A DNA stretch of 64,000 nt from contig JAUJPP010000011.1 in assembly GCA_030562195.1 (NCBI GenBank), positions 9,424,001 to 9,488,000 of the forward strand, given 5' to 3'. Positions 1 to 11,327 of this stretch are shown here, piece by piece. Position 1 is the stretch's first letter, and every line of letters begins with the position of its first letter. The notes under the pieces were generated by a model, which was given only the letters and a program-made list of their open reading frames with translations, was not told where the DNA came from and made no database searches. Origin of the DNA: Nipponacmea schrenckii. Its lineage: Eukaryota > Mollusca > Gastropoda > Lottiidae. The position numbers were made by a program, and so were the translations under genes.

Positions 1-600
1 GGTTTTTGAGTAATTGCACTTGACTTATCGAAAACTCGTCAACATTGGCTTGTGAACGCGATAGAAAGCAGAGTTTTCATCAGATTTGAATGAAACTGGC
101 TGTGATCATTTATATTGATGAGACCTTGGACAAGTTTGAAATTGGCGATTTTTCGATGAATGGTTTTTGAGTTATTGCACTTGACTTAGTCAAAACGCTT
201 CAAAATTGAAATGAGATCACAATTTCCATTTGATTTGAATGAAATTTGGTGTTATCATTTATATTGATGAAATCTTGGACTAGTTTGATAGTGACGATTT
301 TTGGGTGGACTTTTTCGAGTTATTAGCCTTGACTAAGTGAAATTGCGTCGAAATAGACTTGTGAACACGATAGAGACAACAGTTCATCTGATTTGAATGA
401 AATTTGGTGTGATCATTGAAGTTGATGTCATCTTGGTCAAGGTCGAAATTGACGTTTCGATATACTGTTTTTGAGTTATTGCACTTGACTTTGTCAAAAC
501 GCGGCTTGTGATTGCGATAGACAATACAGTTTTCATCTGATTTTAATGAAATTTGGTGTGAACATTTATATTGATGAGAACTTGGATTAGACTTAAATAA
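1..600 (+). repeat. Diverged tandem repeat, about 155-bp unit, four units
   Basis: The phrase TTTTTGAGTTATTGCACTTG recurs near 3, 163, 313 and 467. Each copy is followed by a CTTGTGAACxCGATAGA-like stretch and then GATTTGAATGAAATTTGG. The copies are diverged. The same wording recurs at 13570-13680 and 55780-56000, so this is a dispersed family that also forms arrays. No coding potential is seen. Confidence 0.75.
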
Positions 601-616
601 TCTTAAAACGTGTACA

Positions 617-945
617 TAAAGATCCCTCGACGGTTGGGATTCTTTAAAGAAAAAGTAGGTTTATCCTGCTGTCCTGTCATAATATCCCTCAATGCACACT
701 GCATGATTTGCCCCTCTATTTACCCATTATGTGCAGAACAACCCCTTCCCAATGATCAATCTCGGAAAATGTCATAAATCATGTTAGTCTTTTTAAATAG
801 CCTTTACAGGCTAGTAGTTCTCTAGGCTAATGCCGCTGTCCTGGCAAAATTTCCCTCATTGCGCACTGCATGGCGTTGCCCGTCTTCATTAGCCCATAAG
901 GTGCAGAAGAGTAGGACGTAAAACTCCATTCATTTCATTTCATTT
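617..945 (+). repeat. SINE-like repeat bodies (two adjacent pieces)
   Basis: Positions 617-780 (AAGATCCCTCGACGG through CCCATTATGTGCAG) and 830-945 (GCTGTCCTGGCAAAATTTCC to a CATTTCATTTCATTTC tail) are related to each other, to 3820-4120 and to 6140-6350. The 3' end reads GTAAAACTCCATTCATTTC. The tRNA-like head of the family is visible only near 50710. Confidence 0.6.
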
Positions 946-1163
946 CATTTCTCTAACATATAGTGGTAGTATAATTTCGTATTATACGATCAATTAACAT
1001 TACATGGATCGCATTGCTCGTCTTCATTTGTTAAATTTTAAGCAGATATAATTAATATAAAATTCAATATACACTTGTGCATTCTTTTTATTTTTAGAAC
1101 CAAAAATTTATAGCTAATGGATCCGAAATTTCGAATAGTGCAAATTCTTTTTAAAATAACAAA

Positions 1164-1685
1164 CACATAGAGATGGTCATCCTAATACGCCCACATTTAT
1201 AATGGCAGCCAATTTGTCCGGGAGGTTGACAAAAATTATCAGTAAATGAAAGATTTTTCTTGAATTCTAATTCCACTTACAATTTCATCCAAATCCATCA
1301 TGAAAATAAGCTTTCTATCGTGTCCACAAAGAACCAATAACTCGGAGAAATTATTTTTGATTGGTCTGATTTTTTATAGGCTTCATCATTGGGTGATTAC
1401 AAAGACTCACACCAAGTTTCGTCAAAATCCATCAAGAAACCAGCTCTCTGTCGTTATTTTTCGATCGGTCTGATATTCAATAGGGTTCATCCTTGGGTTA
1501 GAACAAACACTCACACCAAGTTTCGTCAAAATCCATGAAGAATCCAGCTCTCTATCGTATCCAAAAACAATTCAAGAACAAGAGCAGTAACTCATAGAAA
1601 ATATTTTTCGATTGGTCTGATTTTTAATAGGCTTCAGCCTTGAGTTATTTTAATTAATTAATGTGTGTGCGTATAAAAATACATA
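1164..1685 (-). mobile_element. TATACGCCCAC-type non-autonomous element, reverse orientation
   Basis: The segment starts near TAATACGCCCACATT and ends near TGTGTGCGTATAAAA. It contains three diverged units that are the reverse complement of the 11514-13570 array (for example CCAAGTTTCGTCAAAATCCAT). The duplicated block at 3950-5910 lacks it: AAAATAACAAA is followed almost directly by AAAGGTAATGCC near 4441-4465. That empty site supports mobility. No open frame. Confidence 0.65.
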
Positions 1686-2314
1686 AAAGGTAATGCCTAA
1701 AAAGCCCCAAAAAATCTGTAGTAGGTCATTGGCTATCAGGTAATACTTTAATAGAACTTTGGACTGGTCTTGAACGTGACCTAATTCATTTAGAGAATTA
1801 ATTCTTTATGTTTTTATTTTTATGATGTCCTTTTTCCAAGGATATATAACAAATGATTTTTAAATAAGAAAAAAGATTTTTAAAAAATCAAGAGTTTATT
1901 TTTCAATATTTTCGATTTTTGAAATTGTGTATGATGTATTAGATGAAGAACATTCAGATTTGCATCATAAATAAACATTTTGAATGTATAAATGTGTCAG
2001 AGATAAAAAAAAAAAGGTACAGTTAAAAAAGGAATTTCTACACACACACATGATACATTTGCCCAGTTTGTGTTGAAAATCAGTATTGTCAGCCTTTCAG
2101 TTCATTGGACGAGACCTAATTGTCTAAGAAGGCTGTTTGTTTCAGAGTTACTTGTAATTTTCAACACTAGCAGAGTCCCACTTTGTGCCGCATGTGGCGT
2201 ATTATTATTTTGAATTAATATGATAAACATATAAAAGTTTAAAATTGATGTAATTTCCAGTAATTAGTTTTATGTTATGGTTCAAGCCATTTTAACCTCA
2301 CATAAAATACTCAC

Positions 2315-2737
2315 GTGTATTTCTATTAAACAGCTTAATAATTTGAAATCGTTCAATTGACTTCAAGTTAACACACCACCATGTAGGACCAGTCTGAGTA
2401 CCAGTATATGAACAGGATTTCGAACCCCAAACTGGATTAGTATTACCGTCTACAGCATATGATGATATTCCCCATTCATGTGTTGAACTTTGACTTGTTT
2501 CTTTACCCACTGCAATGTTCTCTATCATTTGTAATATTTCTACTTCACAAAGAGTTAGATAAAGGTGTGGTACTGTAACAAATACATACTGTCCTTCTTT
2601 ACATTTATCTACAGTGTAACTATCTTGTGGTACGGAAGTCGTATCGGTGTAACATACTTTACTTGATTCAAATGTACTTTGATCACATCCTCCAGTGTTG
2701 CTTAGTTTTATAGAGAATCCTTTCAATCTTTCCTGAA
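2315..2737 (-). CDS. Lectin exon 4: duplicate of exon 3 (423 nt, phase 1-1)
   Basis: Same length, phase and boundaries as exon 3. The acceptor ATATCAG follows a pure polypyrimidine run (poly-A on the plus strand, about 2745-2766); the donor is GTGAGT. It encodes QERLKGFSIKLSN through FNRNT. It differs from exon 3 by scattered substitutions, consistent with block duplication. Confidence 0.85.
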
Positions 2738-5700
2738 CTGATATTAAAAAAAAAAAAAAAAAAAAATTAAGATATATATAGAATAGCAATATGCTAGCCT
2801 TTCGGACACATCTAAATTTTTGGGGGTCGATGGAAAGCCTAGTTTCTACACAATCGAATAGGGCGATGAATAAAATATCAAATAAGTCTTATTTAACATA
2901 TTAACATATGTGCCTATTTTTGATATCACTATGAAAGATAATCCTCTACAATTCTAATAGTCGTACAACCGAATACGGGCGGTGAAAAATTTATAGCACA
3001 GCATTTGGATACACCGATCACATTGCATGCTCATCGTTACTTTTCTCCATTTGTTACAGAAATACGGCTGCTTTGTCACTGCATGTCCCCCCCCCCTTTT
3101 TTTCCTTGCTTTACACCGACTTTAAGTCGGTGATAAGCACTTTTATTTTGCAACAATGGCAGCAAAAAGGGGATGCTGCAGATACAAACAAACTTCATGC
3201 CATCAAGCCTCTCTTGGGGGATTGGCCATCCTCGTATTGTGCCAACAGGAGAAATGAAGTTGTTTTGTGTCGCTCTCGTCTTGGTCATACTCACCTTACC
3301 AACTGTTACTTGCTCAAGAGCCTCAACCAGTCTGTGAGCAGTGCCAGGTTCGCCTGACAGTGAAACACATTCTGATTGAGTGCACGCATCTCAAACCTAT
3401 AAGATCGCAGCACTACAGTGCTAGATCTTTATTTCAGCTGTATGTGCAATCTTCTCTTTATAAGATAAGAAGGTTGTCGCGTTTTAAATACAGACTAATC
3501 TGTATTTTAAATTTTAAAATAAATTTTGTGTTATGGTTTTCTTTTTTCTATTTTGTTTTTAGCCCATTTTGAGGTACAACCATTCTGTGATATTGTTTTT
3601 AGCATTGTTTTGCTTCAATCGTATTCAAGTGCTATATAGCCCGTTTTGGTGCTGATGCACCTCAATACATTTCATTTCATATGTTACAGAAATAATCGAT
3701 GTAAAATTTAATTTTCAATTACGCCTGAAGTATTTTTTATTTTAAGATCTCAAATTTCAAGTAGAAAACATATTAAGAAAAATTAAAATAACATTACATA
3801 CTATAGATGTTCCTGTAAGTTAGAGGAGAATTTTCAGATTTTTCAGCCCATTTCCCCTTGTCAGTGATGCAGACAGTGAGGGACTGACATGGAATAATGT
3901 CTTGTTCTGATCTGACAACAAACCGAGGTCCCGTGTGCTACAAGCTGTGTACATTAAGATCCCTCGACGGTTAGGATTCTTTAAAGAAAAAGTAGGTTTA
4001 TCCTGCTGTCCTGTCATAATATCCCTCAATGCACACTGCATGATTTTCCCCCGTTTCTTTTTACCCATTACGTGCAGAACAACCCCTTCCCCATGATCAA
4101 TCTTTGGAAATGTCATAAATTATATTAGTTAAATCCTATACTGATTTTGCTGGTAAATTCAGGATTCATCACAAATCTCACCAGAAAATGCCTTTTTTTT
4201 TTTTTTTAAAAATAGCGCTTACAGGCTAGTAGTTCTTTAACGTATAGCGGTAGTGTACTTTCGTTTAATTCGATCAATTAACATTACATGGATCGCATTG
4301 CCCGTCTTCGTTTGTTAAATTTTGAGAAGATAAAATTGATATAAAATTCAATATACACTACTTGTGCCTTTCTTTTTATTTTTAGAACCAAAAATTTATA
4401 GCTAATGGATCCGAAATTTCGAATAGTGCAAATTCTTTTAAAAATAACAAAAAAAGATTAAAGGTAATGCCTAAAAAGCCAAAAAATGTTTATTCTTTTG
4501 TTTGCACTTCACTGCGCCCCGACTGCAGTAGTTGCAGCAACTATTAAACCTTTAGTAGGTCAAAGTTCATTGGCTATCAGCTAAAACTTTAATAGAATTT
4601 GGACTAGTCTTGAACTTGACCTAATTCATTTAGAGAATTAATTCTTTTATATTTTTATTTTTCATTATGTGCTTTTTCCAAGGATAAATAACAAATGATT
4701 TGAAATGAAAAAAAAAATTCGCTTTTTGAAATTGTGAATGATGTATTAGATGAAGAACATTCATATTTTTATAAATAAACATTTTGAATGTATAAATGTG
4801 TCAGTCCTTGAGATAAAACAGGTAAACAAGGAATTCGTACACACACACAACATACATTTAGCCACTTTGTGTTTAAAAAAGGGTTGTCAACCTTTCAGTT
4901 CACTGGACGAGACCTAATTGTCTAAAGAAGCTGATTTTCTTGTAATTTTCAACACTAGCAGAGTCCCACTTTGTGCCACATGTGGCGTATTATTATTTTG
5001 AATTAATATGATCAACAAATAAAAGTTTAAAATTGATGTAATTTCCATTAATTAGTTTAAGTTTAAAGTCCCACTGTGTGCCACATGTGGCGTATTATTA
5101 TTTTGAATTAATATGATCAACATATAAAAGTTTAAAATTGATGTAATTTCCATTAATTAGTTTTAAGTTATGGTTCAAGCCATTTTAACGTCAAATAAAA
5201 TACTCACATGTTTCTCTATTAAACAGCTTAATGATTTGAAATCGTTCAATTGACTTCAAGTTTACACACCACCATATAGGACCAGTCTGAGTACCAGTAT
5301 GTGAACAGGATTGCAAACCCCAAATTGGATTAGTATTACCATCTACAGCATAGGATGATATTCCCCATTCATGTGTTGAACTTTGACTTGTTTCTTTACC
5401 CACTCCAATGTTCTGGAACGTTTGTAATATTTCAACTTCACAAAGAGTTAGATAAAGGTGTGGTACTGTAACAAATATATACTGTCCTTCTCGACATTCA
5501 TTTACAGTGTAAATATCTTGTGGTACGGAAGTCGTATCCGTGTAACATACTTTACTTGATTCAAATGTACTTTGATCACATCCTCCAGCGTTGCTTAGTT
5601 TAATAGAGAATCCTTTCAATCTTTCCTTGACTGAAATTAAAAAAAAAATTAAGATATTTTCCTATATAGAATATAAATATGCTAGCCTTTTGGACACATT

Positions 5701-7294
5701 TAAAAGAAAAATTTTGGGGGTCGATGGAAAGTCTTGTTTCTACCAAACCACAGTCGATGAGAAAAATTTTAAATAAGTATTATTTAACATATTAACATAT
5801 TTTCCTATTTTTGATATCACTATGAAAGATAATTTTCTACACTTCTAATAGTCGTACAACCGAATACGGGCGGTGAAAAAAATTTATTTTACTTTTCTCC
5901 ATTTGTTACAGAAATACGCCGCTAAGTTTGCTTTGTCACTGCCTGTCTCCCCCTAATCCTTGCCTTACACCGACTTCAGGTCGGTGAAAAGGACTATATC
6001 TTGCAACGATGGCAGCAAAAATTGGATGCTGCAGATACAAACAAACTTCATGCCATCAAGTCTCTCTTGGGGATTGGCCATCCTCTTACTGTGCCAACAG
6101 GAGAAATGAAGTTTTGTGTCGTTCTCGTCTTGGACATATTTGTCAGTGATGCAGATCTGAAGGAGTAACATGGAATAATGTCTTGTTCTGATCTGACAAC
6201 CAACCGAGGTCCCGCGTGCTACAGGCAGTGTACGTTAACATCCCTCGACATTTGGGATCCTTCTGTCCTGGCACAATTTGCCTCATTGTACACTTCATGG
6301 TTTGCCCGTCTCTATTTACCCATAACGTGCACAACTCCATCCATTTCGTTTCCATTAATTAGTTTAAGTTTAAAGTCCCACTTTGTGCCACATGTGGCGT
6401 ATTATTATTTTGAATTAATATGATAAACATATAAAAGTTTAAAATTGATGTAATTTCCATTAATTAGTTTTATGTTATGGTTCAAGCCATTTTAACGTCA
6501 AATAATATACTCACATGTTTCTCTATTAAACAGCTTAATAATTTGAAATCGTTCAATTGACTTCAAGTTCACACACCACCATGTAGGACCAGTCTGAGTA
6601 GTAGTATGTGAACAAGATTCCGAACCCCAAACTGGATTAGTATTACCGTCTACAGCACATGATGATATTGCCCGCTCATGTGTTGAACTTTGACTTGTTT
6701 CTTTACCCTTTGCTATATTCACTACAGAGACAAATTGGAATTGGAATATAGTTGTAAACCGACATTATATAAAGGCTTAATTCTGTGCAGAAAGTATCTA
6801 TAAATTTTAAGACAAATCTTAGCCACAGTATATATGTCAAGTCCTACTTTATTATATTTATTTAGATATAGATTTATATTTCACAGAAGAACGGTAATAG
6901 CCTGAAACATTGATAATACGTCGCATGATATTCAATATTCATTTAAAAAATATATAGTACAAGACGAATTACTTGAAATAAGGAATTGTGGTAAAGCGAA
7001 TCGATCGAGGCTGTCATATTGCTCTAATTTGCGTAGATTGACGGAAAATCATATTTTTTTTACATAATATGTGTAAGACGATTATAACCACTAAAATTAA
7101 GATATGCAAAAATAATTATTAAGAAACAACTGTGATAAATGAATACAATATATAAATGTCCTGAACGAACTTTTATAGAAATATACAAAATATAAAAAAA
7201 ATAGCTTAAATACTAAAATTTACAAACCTACGGTTGCCCTGACGCCTAAACTATGTAACAAACAGGCCAAGCCAAAAAGTTGACCGAAGATCAT
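2315..7294 (-). CDS. Secreted tandem F-type lectin (fucolectin-like), four exons visible, 3' end outside window
   Basis: The gene encodes a secreted protein made of repeated F-type lectin (eel-fucolectin/tachylectin-4) domains, a beta-barrel carbohydrate-binding fold used by many invertebrates in innate recognition. Exons in coding order are 7294-7228, 6721-6515, 5630-5208 and 2737-2315, and every junction is phase 1. Exon 1 is a signal peptide. Exon 2 gives the N-terminal half of domain 1. Exon 3 gives the C-terminal half of domain 1 plus the N-terminal half of domain 2; exon 4 repeats that pattern for domains 2 and 3. Family hallmarks seen are KGKETSQSST, AVDGNTNP, WWCVNL, IIKLFNR and YLTLCEVEI. 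The last half-domain and stop codon must lie left of position 1 or be lost. Where the family has a NRxDCC-type sugar motif this protein has NRET or NRNT without the cysteine pair, so fucose binding is uncertain. No frame break is seen in the four exons. Confidence 0.8.
3073..3570 (+). pseudogene. C-terminal remnant of a non-LTR retrotransposon ORF2
   Basis: Two frames together give LYTDFKSVISTFILQQWQQK, then a CRSRLGHTHLTN-type segment, then CEQCQVRLTVKHILIEC. This is the RNase H-distal, zinc-knuckle-like tail (CxxC...H...C) seen at the end of Jockey-group reverse transcriptases. A frameshift near 3300-3320 separates the two parts. It is 5'-truncated and lies in the intron between lectin exons 3 and 4. 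Related fragments are at 5945-6135 and 37321-37440. Confidence 0.65.
3815..4130 (+). repeat. SINE-like body in duplicated block B
   Basis: It begins TTTTTCAGCCCATTTCCCC and CTTGTCAGTGATGC, wording shared with the tRNA-headed SINE at 50710-50836. It runs on through AAGATCCCTCGACGG and CCCATTACGTGCAG, like 617-780. Confidence 0.6.
3950..5910. repeat. Tandem genomic duplication, copy B
   Basis: Homologous in order to 611-3060, including one lectin exon. Inside it a roughly 120-bp piece (CCACATGTGGCGTATTATTA region) occurs twice, at about 4965-5050 and 5065-5160. A third partial block follows at 6190-6720. Confidence 0.8.
5208..5630 (-). CDS. Lectin exon 3: C-half of one domain plus N-half of the next (423 nt, phase 1-1)
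   Basis: The acceptor is TTAATTTCAG and the donor GTGAGT. It encodes KERLKGFSIKLSN through YLTLCEVEI, then NIGVGKETSQSS through FNRET. The length is exactly 141 codons, the size of a whole domain but circularly permuted, so any number can be inserted in frame. Confidence 0.85.
5945..6135 (+). pseudogene. Second LINE ORF2 C-terminal remnant
   Basis: The DNA matches 3100-3300 closely (TTACACCGACTTCAGGTCGG, ACAAACTTCATGCCATCAAG, GTGCCAACAGGAGAAATGAA). It carries more frame damage than the first copy and passes directly into SINE-like sequence. Noncoding relic in a lectin intron. Confidence 0.6.
6140..6355 (+). repeat. SINE-like body, third copy
   Basis: GTCAGTGATGCAGATCTGAA through CATCCCTCGACATTTGGGAT and ACCCATAACGTGCAC are the same family as 3815-4130, ending beside the third duplication block. 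Confidence 0.55.
6515..6721 (-). CDS. Lectin exon 2: N-terminal half of F-type domain 1 (207 nt, phase 1-1)
   Basis: The acceptor is TCTCTGTAG and the donor GTGAGT. It encodes NIAKGKETSQSST through IIKLFNRET, which is the start of an F-type lectin domain up to the point where the later exons resume. The sequence is closely related to the second halves of exons 3 and 4. Confidence 0.8.
7228..7294 (-). CDS. Lectin exon 1: start codon and signal peptide
   Basis: ATG at 7294-7292 opens MIFGQLFGLACLLHSLGVRA, a typical signal peptide with a hydrophobic core and an Ala at a plausible cleavage site. The exon ends at 7228 with GTAG|GTTTGT, leaving one base of a codon. That base joins in phase to exon 2 (TG AAT ATA...). 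The phase match and immediate entry into the lectin domain are why this start was chosen. Confidence 0.7.
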
Positions 7295-8069
7295 TGTGAG
7301 GATGATGTTTTCGGGAGGAAACATCAATTAGTTGGTGAAACTATTAAAGGTTATACATTTATATAGGAAACATCTGGGAATAATTTATTCAATAGAAAAT
7401 TATCTCATTAAATATGTTTATTCGTGCATGAAGTCTGGCAGACACTCTAGTGCCTTAGTAAAGTGATGGTTACAATAATCCGAATAAAATACAGATCGGT
7501 AAACAATAATCATCCAGGATAAGTAGCGCAATCCTAAATTTAAACTTTTACAGATTTGCTGACGGAAAAATTTGTCGGATATAAACGCATCAGACGCATG
7601 ATCAGACGCAGGTGCATAATTATATAAATACCCATATGTCGTAATTAGAGATGGTCACATGGCATGAATTGACCAATGGGACAAAATAAACGCGTTTATT
7701 GTTTTGATACGTGTTTCTGTTAATGGTTTGAAACAGTTTATGTGGCATCAACTAGAATACATATCCATTAGATATTTGAAATGGACCTTTGGCCATGGAC
7801 ATGGATGGTTACCGTCATTTGAATAGACCTACTTCCTTGAAAATGTAGAAAAGATCCATGTCACGGCGGACTTGTGAACCTAAGTTCTATTGTTATCCTT
7901 GTAAAATATAGTTGTTTATTTCTTTCTTTATCTTTCTTTTTTATCTAATAATTTCACATTGCCCAAAACTTGTGATATTACTTTTCAAAATAATCCTGAA
8001 TAATAAAAACACAGTACATGAAACAATTTAAAAAAATATAAACAACAATTTGAAACACATATATTAAAC
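7295..8069. other. Upstream region of the lectin gene, no gene seen
   Basis: AT-rich DNA upstream of the signal-peptide exon. Apart from the TATA-like site no coding frame, repeat or RNA gene was recognised. Confidence 0.5.
7358..7366 (-). promoter_or_regulatory. Possible TATA box of the lectin gene
   Basis: CCTATATAAA on the minus strand lies about 65-70 bases upstream of the proposed start codon, which would leave a short 5' UTR. AT-rich DNA makes chance matches likely. Confidence 0.35.
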
Positions 8070-8495
8070 ATTCATACATCAAAAAATCGGGTTCATCACT
8101 GTCACTACCATCATTAACTACTGTCATACATCAAACATCAGGGTCGTCACTGTCACTATCATCATTATCTTCAGTCATACACCAAACATCAGGGTCATCA
8201 CTGTCATTATCATCATTATCTACAGTATTTTCAAGTCTTCAATATTCTCACAATTTGAACAAGAGCATAAAATACATTTAACAAAGCTATCATTCCAAAA
8301 TTGACTTAGGGGCTGTTTTTTTTTTGTCGTCCATACTATTGATAAATCATTGTCTTTCAATTCCCATCCGTGTCCTACTGGGGGTGGTGATGCTAAAATT
8401 GGATCCAAACAACGTCTGTAAATGACAACGTGGTAATTGGCCCTCTTCAAATGTTGTGTAAGGGTAAATGATGAAGTTGCAGAACAATTATTTTA
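8070..8495 (-). pseudogene. Fragment of a widespread invertebrate uncharacterised protein, acidic repeat tail
   Basis: In frame from about 8495 it reads a segment containing TLTQHLKRANYHVVIYRRCL, then PPPVGHGWELKDNDLSIVW, then a short Cys-rich run CILCSCSNCE. This is a C-terminal pattern I associate with a repetitive family in mollusc and cnidarian genomes; its function is unknown to me. It stops near 8220. One base out of frame, the downstream DNA encodes an acidic repeat of about 51-63 bp (DNDDSDSDDPDVWCMT type, about three copies, 8075-8225), suggesting a frameshift and a formerly longer acidic tail. There is no start codon and the upstream part is missing. Probably a retrocopied or transposon-borne relic. 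Confidence 0.5.
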
Positions 8496-8499
8496 TACC

Positions 8500-9227
8500 T
8501 TGTGGTGTTGATATTGTCACTATCTAACTATACAATTGGAAGACATGGGATTAGGGAGATATCACAAAGAAATACTTGACCAAACTTTGAAATGTTGAAT
8601 GTTTACATTATGTTGATAAGCGGAACCGACACGTGTTAATGTCCCTACGCAAAACCGAATAATTTTCTTATATTAGCGAGCCTTCGATGTAAAATTGTGT
8701 ATGTGGCTTTGGAATCGACTATACCAACACAGCAGGATATTTGTCTAGGTACTAATGGGATGCTTAAGGAAATTATTTAATCTTTCAATGTATATATAAA
8801 ATGTGTTAGTATTTAGATCAATTCTATAATGAAATTTCAAGCATTCAAATTAATATTCCTATTAAGATAAGATTTTGATACAAAAATAAAAGACAATGTA
8901 GGAACCAAGGAAGTTTGAAGGTCAAGTATAAATGTTGCTGTAGCTGACGAGGTCTAGGCTGTGTGAGCTGTGGAAAAAACTAAAAAAAAAACTGAGACTG
9001 TGCTGAAAGCAAAGTCCCACCAAAAAAAATGTAAGAACCAAGACAGTTTGAGTTACATTTGGTTAAATTGTGTCTTTTCAATACAATTACAATCAATTTA
9101 TCCATATTGTTTTTAAATTTCGGACTAAGCATCTATCAATGAATCTATAATGAAGATCTGTCACTTAACAATTAATAAACAGTGAAAAATAGATCTAGTT
9201 CAGGAAAGATGATAATTGATTTTTATT
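8500..9227. other. Intergenic, nothing recognised
   Basis: AT-rich sequence with no convincing coding frame or repeat structure. Confidence 0.5.
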
Positions 9228-9500
9228 TGTGCTGATATTGTTATTCAATTATTGTCAAGGTTAACAGTTTGATGAATATTTTCCATTTATACTCTAAAAA
9301 CCTAAATACACTCATATCCATTATTCACATATTTAAGTTTCATTTAGGTAACAATAACTTCCAATTGTAAACAGGGTAGAAGTTGGGAAGACTGATTCCC
9401 AGACAGTATCCTTCAATATTACTTTGTCCATAGGGTTTATTGTGGACCACAATGTTACTGAAACTGTATAGTTTAGTTTAGTTATATTCGATCACCGTTT
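9228..9500 (+). repeat. Diverged single-arm relative of the 10321/13991 palindromic elements
   Basis: TATTCAATTATTGTC, GAATATTTTCCATTTATA, CCAATTGTAAACAGGGTAGA and TTACTTTGTCCATAGGGTTT parallel the left arm of the elements at 10321 and 13991 in the same order. I did not find a matching right arm. Confidence 0.5.
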
Positions 9501-10320
9501 CGTCTACGTATGTTTTGTGATATTGCGTACATTGAAAAAAAAAATATTACATTAGAGTTACATGTTAAATGCACCTGGATCGGGTACCTTTTATTAAAAA
9601 TTACTGAAAATAAGTGTCTGAAGAGGCATAAACCACCCCTTGGTAGGATTCTTATAGATCTTAGGCAGAATGTATAAACAACTGTATTTGACTCAGGCAG
9701 ATGTAATAGGGCGGTCTTTGTGGATTCTATTAGACATTGGCCACTCCTTGGAAATACTCGTATTTGGTATATATCATTCAAAAGAAATAACTCTAACTGA
9801 TGTTGTTTTTGCATCAAAACAAGACACATCCGCTTTGTCGTCTAGGTCTGACGTATGCTTAACCTAAAAAGGTGAAAATAAACTGATGTTTTAGGTTCCA
9901 ACTATATTTTCATCGCCTTAAATAGTTCTGAACAGCAAAGCACCAGATTAGTTGATTGTGGTGTATGACCACCATTTTCTCGTTGTGAAGAGGATAAATT
10001 TAATTAAAGCAACCAGAGGAGTCCTTATCTTGACCATCGTCATGGTTGCGGGTCATGGGTGGGCGATGAATGCAGGATATGCTCTTGGTGTTCAAATTGA
10101 GGTTGGATTTTAATTATAACTTCAGCGTAATTTCAGCATTTACGACAGTTATCTTCCGGGATACGAGTCAACGACTATTAAGATCTACAGAGATCATAAG
10201 CCGTATCAAATATTTTAAGTCAAAATTTTTTCGAAAGTAACAATAAATTTGAGATTGAGAGACAACGAACAAAAAGATCTATCCATGATCTGATTTAGAA
10301 TTATTCTTATTATTTCTTAT

Positions 10321-11327
10321 ATACTTTCTGATTTTCCACTTTCGCTGATATATTGTTAGAATTCAATTATTGTTTACTCAGAGTAAAAGTTTTATGAATA
10401 TTTTCCATTAAATACATCATAGACATAAATTAATTTGATTTCAGCGGAATTAACATTCATATCCACATGTCGAACATTAAAGATTCTCTTTCTGTAACAA
10501 AAATGTCTAATTGTAAACACTGTAGAAACAGTATTCATATCCCTCAGAATTACTTTGTCCATTGGGGTTATTGTGTTGCACAATGTTACTGTGTTACAAT
10601 AAAACTGTACTGTTTGTGGTTATATTCCAACACAGTTTCTCCTACAAATCGAGATCGGGATATTTTTTTTTAAAAGTTTAAGTAACAAGTTTCTGATATA
10701 AAGAGACATGTTTTGCGTCTTTTTGACAAACATGAAACACTTAATAACTACGTGGTACTACGGCATAAAGTCTTCAGTCCATACCATGAAAATATGGTCC
10801 AAAACTGTCCTTAAAAAGAGGATCTCACTGTAATGAAAAACTTTTCGTACGAAGGGACGAATCGTTTGCCCATAGCTGTCCCTGACGTTTTAGTATCAAA
10901 GTGAAATATTTGATACTGAGTCCGAAGAAACTCGGAAGCCTACATAAAGGAAACGACTGATTTTGTCAATAGAATTACAAATCTTCCGAGTTTGGATGCA
11001 GGAGAAACTGTGTTGGAATATAACCATAAACTTAAAGTTTTAGCAACAATGTGTAAGCCAATAACCACTTGGAATCCCTCTTCTCAGTTTCTACAGTGTT
11101 TACAATTAGACTTTTCGTTACCGAAATAGAAACTTTATGTTACCGAATTAGACACTTTAATGTGTAAGAGGTGTATATGAGTGAATATCAATTTATTTCA
11201 TGTTTATGGAGCATTAAATAGAAAATATTTATAAAATTGTTCAAGTTGCGTAGATAATAATTGAATTCCAACAATATATCAGCGAAAATAACAAATCAAT
11301 TATCAGTTTTCTGAATCAGAAAGTATT
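10321..11327. mobile_element. Long-inverted-repeat (palindromic) element, copy A
   Basis: The ends are ATACTTTCTGATT and its inverse AATCAGAAAGTAT. The first about 340 nt (TCGCTGATATATTGTTAG, TCTAATTGTAAACACTGTAG, TATATTCCAACACAGTTTCT) recur inverted in the last about 340 nt, around a unique centre of about 330 nt. No transposase is encoded, so it looks non-autonomous. Copy B is at 13991-14935. Confidence 0.7.

Larger units (their letters stand above)
611..3060. repeat. Tandem genomic duplication, copy A
   Basis: This block matches 3950-5910 in order: SINE body, a spacer ending in GGATCCGAAATTTCGAATAG, the GGTAATGCCTAAAAAGCC segment, the lectin exon, and the trailing GGGGGTCGATGGAAAG segment. 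Copy A carries an extra insertion of about 520 bp (1164-1685) that copy B lacks. The duplication accounts for the two equal-length lectin exons. Confidence 0.8.

Noticed and set aside
9482..9867. Overlapping open frames near the diverged palindromic copy
   Set aside because: They lie on both strands with no motif and no splice context.
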